Source: Gnetum montanum (taxonomy: Eukaryota > Streptophyta > Gnetopsida > Gnetales > Gnetaceae). Taken from it: a stretch of 64,000 nt of DNA. Both the position numbers and the translations under genes were made by a program. The notes under the pieces are model-generated. The model worked only from the letters and a program-made list of their open reading frames with translations, made no database searches and was not told the origin of the DNA. Numbering within the stretch: position 1 is the first letter of the stretch; each line of letters starts with the position of its first letter. Location of the stretch: contig MNCI01017692.1 of NCBI GenBank assembly GCA_015680685.1, positions 636,800 through 700,799 on the forward strand, in the 5' to 3' direction. Positions 43,067 through 53,100 of this stretch are shown in pieces.

Positions 43067-44454
43067 CAAGCAGGATTAATAAATGTTTTTAATTTTCTTT
43101 AATTTTACAACTTTTTGTTTTTCATTTTTTCATTTTTCAACTTTTTGTTTTATCTTTTTGTGTGTTTGTATTTTCATGTTTTTGTAAGTAATCTCATCTA
43201 CGAATAAAACACTCATGTGGATCGTTGGTTGAGATGTGTTTTATGTTATTAAGTCATGAGTGATCAATTATTTGAGACAGTGAGCCCACTACACCCACTC
43301 ATCCACTCTATAAATAAGAGGTTCTGTTCGGGGGTACAGTGATATCCTTAATATTTTTAAAACTTAAAAATTAATTTTGTGTTCATTGTACCCAGAATGA
43401 GGAAGGATGGAACAAGAGGGAATGATTAGGATGTGACATCAAGGAGACTTATGGATTCTCTTTGGTGTCATCTGTGGGTGTTATTATGCACCTTGGTTGT
43501 ACTAAGATCCTTGTAGATCTAATGAAAAATGGGAGTAAGAGTAATCAAAAAGGGCACTTGAACATCAAAAGCTATTCTAGGGGGTCCCACTGGAAAGACA
43601 TGCACCCATGCCTGAAGGTTGGCGGCTTCTCTGGATTCAGTAAAGTGAAAAAAGAAAAGAAAGAGAAAAAGAAAAGAAAAAGAAGTGCCATAAAACAAAA
43701 ATCACTCCTCCCTTGTACTAAACGCCAAGTGATCGTACACCTTGTTGTTATGGTACTCTCATAGTTGTTCACCATTGGATGAAACAATGTGATGTCACTG
43801 TTTAAAAGGATGGACTTGGCCCTGATCTTGGAATGATGGGTTAATGACATGTTAATCATGCTTTACACGCAGAATTCATTATGCCCAAGATTAGCTACCT
43901 CATCTCCCAATCTCTACGATCCCTTTCTATACTTCATCTCATCTCACTGTTCGTGTAATTGTAGTTCGTGACCCATGTAACATAGAATTTTCATCTCATT
44001 TCGGTGATATTTACATGCGTGTGTTTTGTGGAGTTAGTGCGGATTACATCCAACCCTTCTAGTGCCCACGGACACTTTAAGTGTTATTACACAAGGGCAT
44101 AATAGGTTGAAACCTACTTTGGGGAGGACCCACTTGTGTAATTTTGTTGTAATCTTCATTAATTCTCTAGCTAGAACACACAATTTCTTACCCTTAGCTT
44201 AATTTTCATAAGTTTCTTTCCCATTTATTAACCCTCAAAACTTTAACATTCCAATGTACCATTATATTCCCTTTTCTTCATAACCGCCAAATTTTTAATT
44301 GTTAAATTCACATCATTATCATTTAAAGTGCCTCTCGAATTCATGATATTACCCTAGCATATATTTATCCTTGTCAATGTCCTCGTTTTACACCAATAAT
44401 TTCAAGAAAATCATTAAAAATTCGATCTTTTTCATGTGTCTCACCTTAGTTGGG
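43067..44454 (+). other. Non-coding region after TE6 gag
   Basis: No gene seen. It has the family landmarks GGGGTCCCACTGG (about 43,580) and GGGGAGGACCCACTTG (about 44,120). A Lys-rich open frame at 43,462-43,764 comes from an A/G-rich run and has no counterpart in TE3, so it is not called. Confidence 0.55.
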
Positions 44455-44724
44455 ACAAGATATCGCGTACGCAATATCGCGTCCCACGTGATATCGCGTA
44501 TGCGATATCGCGTCCTATTTCCCTATAAATGGGAACCCCCGCCGCAACACTTAGTATCATTTGGCCATTTACGTGGGGGGAATTTTTGCAATTTTTTCTC
44601 TGCGACTTGCAATTGCGTGACCCTTGCTTTTCCACTCATATCTCGCGCACTAGTACTCTGATTTTAATTCTGTTTGAACCTGCTTAAACCCGGAGTGTTC
44701 CGTTCAGTCGTGGGGGAGGGACAC
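44455..44724 (+). promoter_or_regulatory. Internal U3-like promoter block of TE6
   Basis: Outside the LTRs, 44,458-44,513 has four GATATCGCG-type palindrome halves, such as GATATCGCGTACGCAATATC. CCCTATAAATGGG follows (TATA 44,524-44,530), then TTCAGTCGTGGGGG at 44,703-44,716, which is identical to the polypurine-tract sequence at 45,759-45,772. TE3 lacks this block. It could drive the second frame at 45,002, or be a relic of another LTR. Confidence 0.5.
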
Positions 44725-45001
44725 TTGCCGAAAAGTGCCTAACTTTTTTGAAATTTGTCATCGCCCAAAGGACATCAATTAGGGTAATTAATACTAACAC
44801 TTAGAAAACTTGTGCAACAAATCATATGACCTTAAGTATACGGGGAGATTAACAATGAAACCCACCTAAGTTATAGGACCCATTATCATAATTTTCGAGC
44901 ACGATCACACGATAACATAAGATCTTCAATTAAAGGCATGTAGTAAGGTATAACTTGAATTTGAAAACAACCTTACTAACGTTTGGCCCGTGTGATTGCA
45001 G

Positions 45002-45597
45002 ATGGCTCCAAAACGTGCATAGTAGGAGGGTCCTGTTCAAGGTGGAACAAAATGATCTCAGAGAAGTGGAAGACAAGGCCTTGTCGGACAACATGCAGAA
45101 TAGGAGGAACAATCATTCAGCGTTCATCAAAAAGATCCTCCTACTGTACGGTCTATGCAGGCAGAAGTAGGAGATACCCTCTCTAAAAGCAGTGCCTGGT
45201 ACTTAAGGGAAATGTACCAATTTTGGCACAATAAATAAGAAGGCACCATGGTCAAAAATTGTGGTGTGACTGTTGACTTCTCTGTTCAAGCCATTTTGGA
45301 AGTATTAAACCTTCTGAATACAGGGCCAAAGGTTGCTCAAAACCAGCTGGACACTTTTAGAACCGAGCAACTTAATACACTGTTGACAGAGAATAAAGGG
45401 GTGGTGAAAGAAAAAGAGAAGGCTAACTAGGCTGCCTTTATGGCACAAGTGAAAACTTACATGCATGCCAAGGCACTCAAGGCATTACAAGAGGAAAAAC
45501 TCTAGGCTGTACTTCAATGTTATCAAATCCCCAAACCTGGAGCACAAGAAAAGGGAAAGACACCTATGGAGGAGTCACCGCCACCAAGAACTACATG
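45002..45597 (+). pseudogene. Additional reading frame of TE6 (aORF), broken
   Basis: ATG at 45,002 follows CCCGTGTGATTGCAG with CTTACTAAC at 44,972-44,980, a branch site and acceptor pattern shared with TE3. The frame begins MAPKRA and has two stops straight away. Later pieces read LREVEDKALSDNMQNRR (another frame), and from 45,248 FSVQAILEVLNLLNTGPK and QNQLDTFRTEQLNTLL, which look helical. No known domain. Where TE3 and TE6 align there is similarity at protein level, so a protein was probably once selected. Confidence 0.45.
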
Positions 45598-45765
45598 AGT
45601 TCCAAATTTTTGCAAATATTCTATGTTGTGTGTCTTTGTTTTGTTTTCTTTCCACACTGCAGCATTAATCCATTTCTTTTTCCAGTTAATAATCCCATAC
45701 CTATCCACTGTGTAATCACTGAAGCTTGTTCTCCTTGTAACTCAAGGACGAGTTTTTATTCAGTC

Positions 45766-45774
45766 GTGGGGGCA
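45766..45774 (+). other. Polypurine tract of TE6
   Basis: GTGGGGGCA ends directly at the 3' LTR. It primes plus-strand cDNA. The equivalents are GTAGGGGTA in TE3 and GTGGGGGTA in TE4. Confidence 0.85.
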
Positions 45775-46744
45775 TGATGAGACGCGATTCGCATAGGCCG
45801 CAATATCGCGTCCGCTGCGATATCGCATCCCCCCGCGATATCGCATACGCAATATTGCAGTCCACCACCATATCTATAAATAAGACGTGGCTCTCCCTTG
45901 TTCGGGATCCCAGTTTTGGAGTAGCGAAGCTCTGGCAGTTTGATCCCTCCAGAGTTAGATTTTTTCCCGTGTCTGCCCGCAGTGTGGTGAATGTAATTGT
46001 ACGGTGTCTTTATTCGAGTGTGCCGTACTTGGACACGCACATGACCGGCAATAAAGATCGAGATTACTTCATCATTGCAGCATTCACTTAGTTTATTTAT
46101 TGTTATTTATTTCATGTTATTTATTGCTTTCATAGCGCGGTGTAAGTACGACTTGACTATGAGCATCTACGGGTGTGTACGGCTAGTTAAGGAATCGGTT
46201 ACTCATCGCGATTAGTTTCTCACCCTTAAACTCCTAGAAGCGGAACGAGTACGACTTGATTACGAGCATTTAAGTGTGACTGCTTGGTAGCCCAGTGGCG
46301 TATCGAGGATCTACGCTTGGTAACCCAGTGGCGTATTTGGGATCTACGCTTGGTAATCCCAGTGGCGTACCTAGGACCTACGCTTGGTAGTCCCAGTGGT
46401 AGTCGTGCACGAAGTCCAATATGTGTACGGTTGATCAAGGAATCGGTTGCTTGTTGCACTTAGGCTAGATTAGATTTTCTTACCCTTTTCCTCCTAGTTT
46501 AGTTTAGATAATATTATTTTCCACTGCCTTCAGGAGTAGCATAGATTAGGACACATCATACTCCTCAGCCTGGACTAAACCATACGTGACATATGCAATA
46601 CTAGTCCAGGTGGGAAGACAACGAACTGTGACCTAAGGCTAACTATCTAGGTGCCACAACTAGTCCATCTGCGGAGTTCGACCGGATCGCGCGTGCGACG
46701 CTCGTTTCGTATGGTTGAGTGTAGGGGTATCTCGCCACTCATCA
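45775..46744 (+). repeat. 3' LTR of TE6 (970 bp)
   Basis: TGATGAGACGCG to CACTCATCA. It has about five GCGATATCGC-like palindromes against seven in the 5' LTR, which explains the 39-bp length difference. TATAAATA at 45,875-45,882. The CCCAGTGGCGTA tandem units lie at 46,282-46,405. Confidence 0.93.
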
Positions 46745-46749
46745 CTCGT

Positions 46750-46845
46750 CTTTATTATTGTACACAAGGTGTGTTTAGGTACACAATGCTTGAATAAAGA
46801 TTCATCCACACTTCGACTTACTGCTGCGGGCACTTGGAAAATACT
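46750..46845 (-). repeat. 5' LTR of TE4, piece 2 of 3
   Basis: CTTTATTATTGTACACAAGG to GGAAAATACT. It matches the TE4 left LTR near 23,332-23,431. It lies between TE6 and sLTR3. Confidence 0.88.
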
Positions 46846-47599
46846 TGATGAGCCGCGATATCGCGTCCTGCCTCATCTTCTATAAATAAGAGGCAGCACC
46901 CTTTGTTCCAGGTAGTTCGACTTAGACCCTTAGCCAGATTCTCGCAGTTTTGTTATTCCAGAGTTAGAATTATTTCTATGTGCCCACAGTAGGAGTCATA
47001 GAGTGAACGGATCTTTATTCAAGCAATTTGTACGTGAGCACAATTTTGTGTACGGCAATAAAGATGAACTTTATGATAAACCTTGCAACATACAGATTAA
47101 GTTAATTAGTAATTAATTATTGTTTAACGCTTTCCTAGTTAATTAATATCTCTCTCAACCTTCAACTCCCGTAGTTAAATACACTTAGTACGACCGCTTC
47201 GAGTATGCGTGTAGCACTTGGTAACCCAAACAGCGTTTGGTAATCCCAACAACGTTGCACTGGTTCAGGATGTGTACGACAAGTGGGAACGGATATTGGT
47301 GTTAGGAACATTTAGAACTTAGTTAATGAATAGTTAATGTAAGTTAGCCACTTAGTTCTCTCTCCCTTTTCTTTATTAGCAGGAAACATAAAAAGACAAA
47401 AAACTATAAAAATCATATACCTCAAGCTTACTTAACCATACAATTATGATAATACAAGTAAGTTTGGGAAGACAACGATTGATTAACCTTGAGTGTTCCA
47501 TTAAGGTGCGTAAGCACTTAGTCCTTGGAGTTCGATCGGATCATGGGTGAAACACTCGTATTCGTATGGTTGAGTGTAGGGGTACCTTGCCACTCATCA
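46846..47599 (+). repeat. sLTR3: solo LTR, 754 bp, TSD ATACT
   Basis: From TGATGAGCCGCGATATCGCG to CACTCATCA, flanked by ATACT at 46,841-46,845 and 47,600-47,604. A compact U3 with one palindrome, then TATAAATA at 46,881-46,888, and the AATAAAGAT poly(A) region at about 47,059. Plus orientation, inside the TE4 5' LTR. Confidence 0.95.
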
Positions 47600-47604
47600 A
47601 TACT

Positions 47605-47879
47605 CTAACTTTCAGACAGACTATAAGAGTTTTGGTACTTGACTGCTACCAGACTTCTTTCCAATTGTGTGCTTGGGCACTGTATTTGTAGACTTAGGAG
47701 CAACTACTTTAATAATTAGAGTAACTACTTCAATAATAATCGCTTTAATAATTAAAGTAACCGCTCCAGTAATAACCACTCTAATTATTAGAGTAACAGC
47801 TTCAATAATAACTGTTCTAATAATTAAAGTAATTACTCTAATAATAACCGTTCTAATAATTAAAGTAACTGCTTCATCA
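47605..47879 (-). repeat. 5' LTR of TE4, piece 3 of 3 (U3 with palindrome array)
   Basis: It continues CTAACTTTCAGACAGACT from piece 2 and ends CTTCATCA. The TATA region is mutated (GTATTTGTAG at about 47,682). The ACTCTAATNATTAGAGT-type array fills 47,697-47,870. Confidence 0.9.
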
Positions 47880-47883
47880 AAAG

Positions 47884-48603
47884 CAAAATCATTATTGTTC
47901 CTTGGCCGAAGACCAAATTAGATTAGTGGAATAATGAGTGGTCAGCATGGCATGTTTAGCAGTAAAGCACATCCAAAGCGAGAAGGAAAGAGAGAGAGAG
48001 TAGTGATGGCCAAAAAGTCAAAGGCGTGTGCGTTTCTACAAAAATATACAACCCCGTAACTCCTTGCCCTCCTTGCCCTCACCATCATCACTCTCCGTTT
48101 CTCACAAGTACGTTATGCAAATTAAATTAAAAGTCAATATGTTCAGTTATAGAAATTAAATTTAAAGTTAATAGGATCATGCACGTTATGGAAATTAAAT
48201 TTAAAGCACAGGCTAAACCGTTACTGTTCCTTGGCCGAGGGCCAAATTGGATCGGTGAAATAAATCGAGTGGCCAGGCAATCAACATGGCATGTTTATTG
48301 ATTGATCTGTATGATAAAATTCGAACGAAAGTGGCTGAATGTTTTGGCTTTGAGTTGGGCTTTCTTGGAGGAGCTGGGGGGCTGTCCTGGCAGGCTGTCA
48401 CACACATAATAATAATAATAATAACAACAATAAGAACAGCAACAGTAAAGCACGTAAAAAAGACAGTTGAGCGAGAAGAGAGAGAGAGAGAGCAGTGGCG
48501 GCCAAAAAGTCAAAGGCGTCTACGTCTCTACAAAAATACACAACCCCCCCCCCCCGTAGCTCCTCGGCCTCACCACCATCACTCTCCTTCTGTCACACGT
48601 AAG
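47884..48603. repeat. Tandem duplication upstream of the HD-Zip gene
   Basis: 47,884-48,110 and 48,208-48,603 are diverged copies. Both have GTTCCTTGGCCGA, GGCATGTTTA, a GCGAGAAG..AGAGAGAGAG run, GGCCAAAAAGTCAAAGGCGT, CTACAAAAATA and CACCATCATCACTCTCC-like segments. The left copy lacks about 130 bp of the right one. Units of the AAATTAAATTTAAAG array lie between them (48,116-48,204). The left copy begins at the TE4 insertion point. Confidence 0.85.
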
Positions 48604-50180
48604 TGTCAGAATAATTCATCATCATCACTCGCTTGCCGGCAGTCCCAAGTTGAAAAAACAACGAAGCCCAGGTCAGCACAAACAACACTTGCAATTAGCG
48701 CAGGAAGGGGAACAAACACTACAATTTGGTTACTTGCGTGCCTAATGTGGACGAGTAAGGGAGCGAGTTGGCGCGTGATTGAAGTCGCGTCTGGTCCAAA
48801 GACACGGTTTCACAATAAACCTAGCTAGCTTACGTTTACACTGGCGGTGTTTTAAATTTATGAGTCTTTTTGAAAGCTATATCTCTGCTTGGTTTTCCTG
48901 ACAAAAAAAATGATCAAATTCATCGCATCAGTCCAGGCCCAGAGCGGGGATACGAAGCGAAGGTGGAGATGAGATGCGTTCGTTCTATTAATGCAGGACT
49001 TCCTTTCAAGGGAATACGAAGGGGGTGGGACGTGCTTTTGCTGTGCAACTGTGCTTGTGATATGGTCCGCTTTTTTCGAAGGTGGGTGGGGCCCATGCTG
49101 TCCCTCATCCATATCTCAATCATTTGGCTTCGGCGCTCGCCTTTTTGGTACTCTCTCATTTTTGCTTTGCTTTTTTTTAATTTGGTCTAATAATCGGGGC
49201 TGCCATTGGCCAGGCGTCTGCGCGGGTGCTGCTCAAGTCAAGCGGCCCTGGAAAAGGCCAGGACAAGTAGGTGGCTCCCGCTTCAAAAGTCAGACTCCTA
49301 GAAATAAAATAATACAAAACAAGGGTTTTCTAAATATATGATGCACATAAAACACATATATCTACATATATACATTTGGGAGGCCGCCGGTACGAACCCC
49401 GATTGGTGGTGAAAATAAGATCCAAATCTGTCTTTTTACCACTCACTTCAGTCCGCAGCAGCAGCAGCACAGCGCTGGGCAACGTACTGCCCTGTGTCAG
49501 CCCTGCCTTTGCCTTTGTTGCTTCCATGGGATGGGATGGGATGGGATGGGATGGGATGCCATGGCATGAGATGAAGATGGGATGAGTCTCGTTGGAAATC
49601 GAGCAGCCAAAGTGATGGGCGTCCTCCTCCCTCTTTACCCTCCCTTCTGCCCTGTGATTGTTGTTGGCTTCTCTCCGCTTCGCTTCGCTTCTCTTCTCTT
49701 CTCTTCTCTTGTGTGTTTTGAGGGAGCCTAGTCAGAATTGTTGTTTTAGTGGCTTTGCTTTCTTCTTCGTCTTCTTCTTCTTCTCGGTGGTGTCGGCTTT
49801 TTTTGGGGCTGAGCGTAAGAGCGTCATTTATAGTGTATGTGGCTGGTTTCGCCTTGGGTGCTTCTCTTCTCTGTGTCCGTCTGTCTGTCTGTCTGCGCCG
49901 CTGAGCTCTGCTGCTCCCTGGATTTGTGTAGGTATTAGGCAATCTGGTTCACGAGCGAGCAGGAAGGATTGGATTGGATTGGATTGGTGTCGTTATTTAC
50001 CTCACGGGGGGTGGGCACAGACGCGGCCACAGCCACAGCCACGACTGAAAATTTGCAAAGCAAGAAGAAGGTGTGGGTTTTTTGCGTGGTAGGGTTTTTG
50101 TTGGTGGGTCGACCAGCAGCGACTGCTACTGAGCCTGAGCATGGGTGGGATTCTCAAGTGCATGAGGAGGAGGAGGAGGA
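48604..50180 (+). promoter_or_regulatory. Upstream region and probable 5' leader of the HD-Zip IV gene
   Basis: No separate gene. A TATA-like CATATATCTACATATATACA lies at 49,354-49,373. An (ATGGG)6 run is at 49,526-49,555, a CT-rich tract typical of plant leaders at about 49,668-49,712, and an ATTGG run at 49,962-49,985. GC content rises towards the gene. The transcription start is not known. If it lies upstream of 49,526, the leader would contain many ATG triplets. Confidence 0.45.
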
Positions 50181-53100
50181 ATGAGTTTTGTTGAGGGCGG
50201 CTTGTCCGACTGCGCCACAGGCTCTAATGTAAAGCTAAATCATCATTATCATTCCGTTTCTGCTGTTGCTGCTTCTGGTTCCGCTGATTTTGATGGTGCT
50301 ACGGCGTCTGCGTCTGCATCTTGTAGCTCGTCGCCGTCTGGTGCTTCTGCTGTTGTTGTGAATAGGATGCCGTGTGGCGTTATTTCTCAGCCGCGTCTTG
50401 CTGCTCCGGGCGTCATGTCTTTGGCCCGCTCCAGCAAGGCAGTCTATACCTCCTCTCCCGGCCTCTCGCTCGCGCTAGTGGGTATCTTTCCGGGTTTCTT
50501 CTCTATGATTCGTTTGTTCTTGGCGATTGCGTTATTATTATTTTTATGGGTTTGTCATGAATTTCAGTAGTGGAAAATGGGATTTTCGTTTTAGCGAGTG
50601 CATCTGGGTCTTGTACGTGGTTGGGTTCTCGCATTGTTGCTGTAGTGTGCATCTGGGTTAACCGATTTGTCCAGTAGGAGAGGGTGCCTGCGCGTAGTGG
50701 GCGATTTCCGCATCTGGGCTTTTTAAGTTTGCAAGGAAAATGGCCTTTCCTTTCCTGCGCATCATGAGCGAATTTTTAAAGCTTTGGTTTAGGTTTCGCT
50801 TTTACTTGGTGCATCTGGGTTTCTTGATGCTTGCGTGTGCATCATGGACTGAGTTTCTGGAGCGGCGATTGCTTACATCCTGGTTCGCAGCTCCATTCTT
50901 GTGGCATAGATAATTTTTTCGTAGCAGGTGCATCTATCTGGGTCTGTCTGCTTCGCAGCTCCAGTCTTGTTGCATAGATAATTTTTTCGTAGCAGGAGCA
51001 TCTATCTGGGGCTTCCTTGTTCGCAGCTCCAGGCTTGTAGCATAGATAATTTTTTCGGAGCCGGTGCATCTATCTGGGTCTGCTGGCCTTTTTGCAGCGG
51101 ATACAGACTTTGAATGGGCGCATTTGGATTTGACGAATTGTTGTTGCAGTAGGGATAGGTTTGGCATAGTGGACAGGAATGGCTGGTTTCTAAAACCGAT
51201 TTAGTGAATTTACGAAGTGGCTTGTGTGGATGCTTCAACAGAACAGCGGCGGGGAAGGACAGGGCGACGGTGCAGCGGCAGGAGGAGTAGGAGGAAGCGG
51301 CGGCGGTGGCAGCAGCAGCGGTGCAGGAGCTGCGAGTTTTGTGGGTGGAAGCGAATATGAGCAGGGAAAAAGCAGAGACGAAGAATACGAAAGCAGATCG
51401 GGCAGTGACAATGTGGAAGGAGGAGCGTCGGGCGACGATCAGGATGCGGACCATCGTCCACGCAAGAAAAGATACCACAGGCATACCCCTCAGCAAATTC
51501 AGGAGCTGGAGGCGTAAGAACAAAAGATTAGATAGATGCCTTTTTCATTTGCATGCCCTAATCTTTAAACTTTGTTGTTTTTGGCTATTCTATGCGCAAA
51601 CCTTCAAACCACAACTTTTTACGGGCATTGGATCTTCCTCGTCTTGGGCGGGGGGGCCTTTTGTTCGGTTGCGTGCAGGCTTTTCAAGGAGTGTCCGCAT
51701 CCAGACGAGAAGCAAAGGGCTGATCTTAGCAGGCGCCTCAACCTTGAAACTCGACAAGTCAAGTTCTGGTTTCAGAACCGTCGTACCCAGATGAAGGTAA
51801 GTCAATGGACTCGATTCGACCCGACTCCACTGGACTGGTCTGGCCAGCTGCAATCTTCCTTGTTGTATCGCTTGTCTCTCTCGGTAGCGGTAGCGTGTTG
51901 CATTAGGGCTAGGGCTACTAGGCTTATTATTGTCTACGGATACTGGTAGGTTATCATTTCTCCCTTTTTTCAACGCTGTTTTGTTTGGTCTGGTTTGGTA
52001 TGTAACTCCAACAGACGCAGCTGGAGAGGCACGAGAACTCGATACTGCGGCAGGAGAACGAGAAGCTGCGGCTGGAGAATATGAGCATCAAAGAGGCCAT
52101 GCGCAGCCCCATTTGCTCCAACTGCGGCGGCCCGGCCATTCTTGGCGAACTGTCGTTGGAGGAGCAGCAGCTGCGCATCGAGAACGCGCGCCTCAAGGAC
52201 GAGGTTCGACTAAGTTTCTCCTACTCCAGTCTTTGCTGCAACAACTTCGAAATTTCGATTGCGTTAGCGAATACCGAGAGAGAGAGAGAGAGAGAACTGA
52301 TTTGTTCTATTGCATTGAGAGAGAGAGAGAGAGAGAGCTGATTTGTTCTATTGCATTGCAGTTGGAGAGACTCTGCGTGCTTACTGGCAAATTCTTCGGT
52401 CGTCCCATTCATCCCTCAATATCGCCGCCTGTCGCTGCAGCAGCTGCAGGTGCAGCTTCCCACATCGCCAAATCGACGCTTGACCTGGGCGTTGCCATGA
52501 ATCCTCCATTGCCTAGCTCGAGCGGCCAGGAACTGATGCTCACCGCCGCCGCTGCCGCTGCTATGCCGGCTGCTGCCCGTGTAGGCCTGGGAATAGGAGT
52601 GGAGAGATCCATGATGGCGGAGCTTGCAGTTGCTGCAATGGATGAATTTATGAAAATGGCGCAGGCCGAGGAGCCATTGTGGCTCCCCAGCCTCGACACA
52701 GGAAAGGATACTCTCAACTACGAAGATTACATGCGCCAATTCCCTGCGAGTATCACTCCCAAACCCATCGGCCTGGCCACCGAGGCCACTCGTGATACAG
52801 CCATGGTCATGATCCGGAGTCTGAATCTGGTCGACATACTTATGGACGTGGTAATTAATTTAATTCATCAAATAAGGCAACCCAGAAAATTAATAATTCG
52901 TCCAAAAAGGACACTGCAGTCTGCGATAATTTTGATTATTTCACAATAATACCTGACATTTTTTTTATTTTCTTTACTTTACTGTAGGAGCGCTGGAAGG
53001 AGATGTTTCCATGTATTATCTCGCGGGCGGCAGTGGTGGAGGTGATATCGGGGGGCTTGGGTGGCACCAGGAACGGTGCGCTGCAACTGGTAAACTGAAC

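Larger units (their letters stand above)
40066..46744 (+). mobile_element. TE6: gag-only LTR retrotransposon, TSD CTCGT, nested in the TE4 LTR
   Basis: LTRs 40,066-41,074 and 45,775-46,744; a decayed primer-binding site (about 41,076-41,092); gag 41,207-43,066; an unusual internal promoter-like block (44,455-44,724); a second frame from 45,002; and a polypurine tract (45,766-45,774). CTCGT flanks both ends (40,061-40,065; 46,745-46,749). No pol is present and none fits. It is the sister of TE3 in layout, but on the opposite strand. Confidence 0.95.
22760..47879 (-). mobile_element. TE4: Athila-like autonomous-type element, host of four nested insertions
   Basis: Its own parts are: 3' LTR 22,760-23,724; internal 23,725-29,894, 36,807-37,405 and 38,174-39,482; 5' LTR in pieces 39,483-40,065, 46,750-46,845 and 47,605-47,879. 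The pieces sum to about 954 bp, against 965 bp for the intact LTR. Flanks are AAAGT (22,755-22,759) and AAAGC (47,880-47,884), a TSD with one change. The order gag, protease, RT, RNase H, integrase is that of Ty3/gypsy. All pol parts carry inactivating changes. TE5, sLTR2, TE6 and sLTR3 are inserted within it. Confidence 0.93.

Noticed and set aside
43462-43764. 100-codon Lys-rich frame in TE6
   Set aside because: The Lys run comes from an A/G-rich tract that TE3 does not share as a frame.
45248-45430. The 60-codon frame of TE6 as an independent gene
   Set aside because: It is a piece of the broken additional frame after a frame change.
48286-48828. 180-codon frame upstream of the HD-Zip gene
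   Set aside because: It spans a duplicated promoter module, a GA run and a C run; no recognisable protein.
51590-52739. Long open frames antisense to, or out of frame with, the HD-Zip exons (for example 51,590-51,973, 52,409-52,717 and 52,416-52,739 minus)
   Set aside because: They mirror GC-rich coding exons, show no domain, and the sense frame is explained by HD-Zip IV exons.
51930-52949. 339-codon open frame on the plus strand across intron 3 to exon 5
   Set aside because: It is exon 5 read back through introns; its N-terminal half is intron and out-of-frame exon 4.
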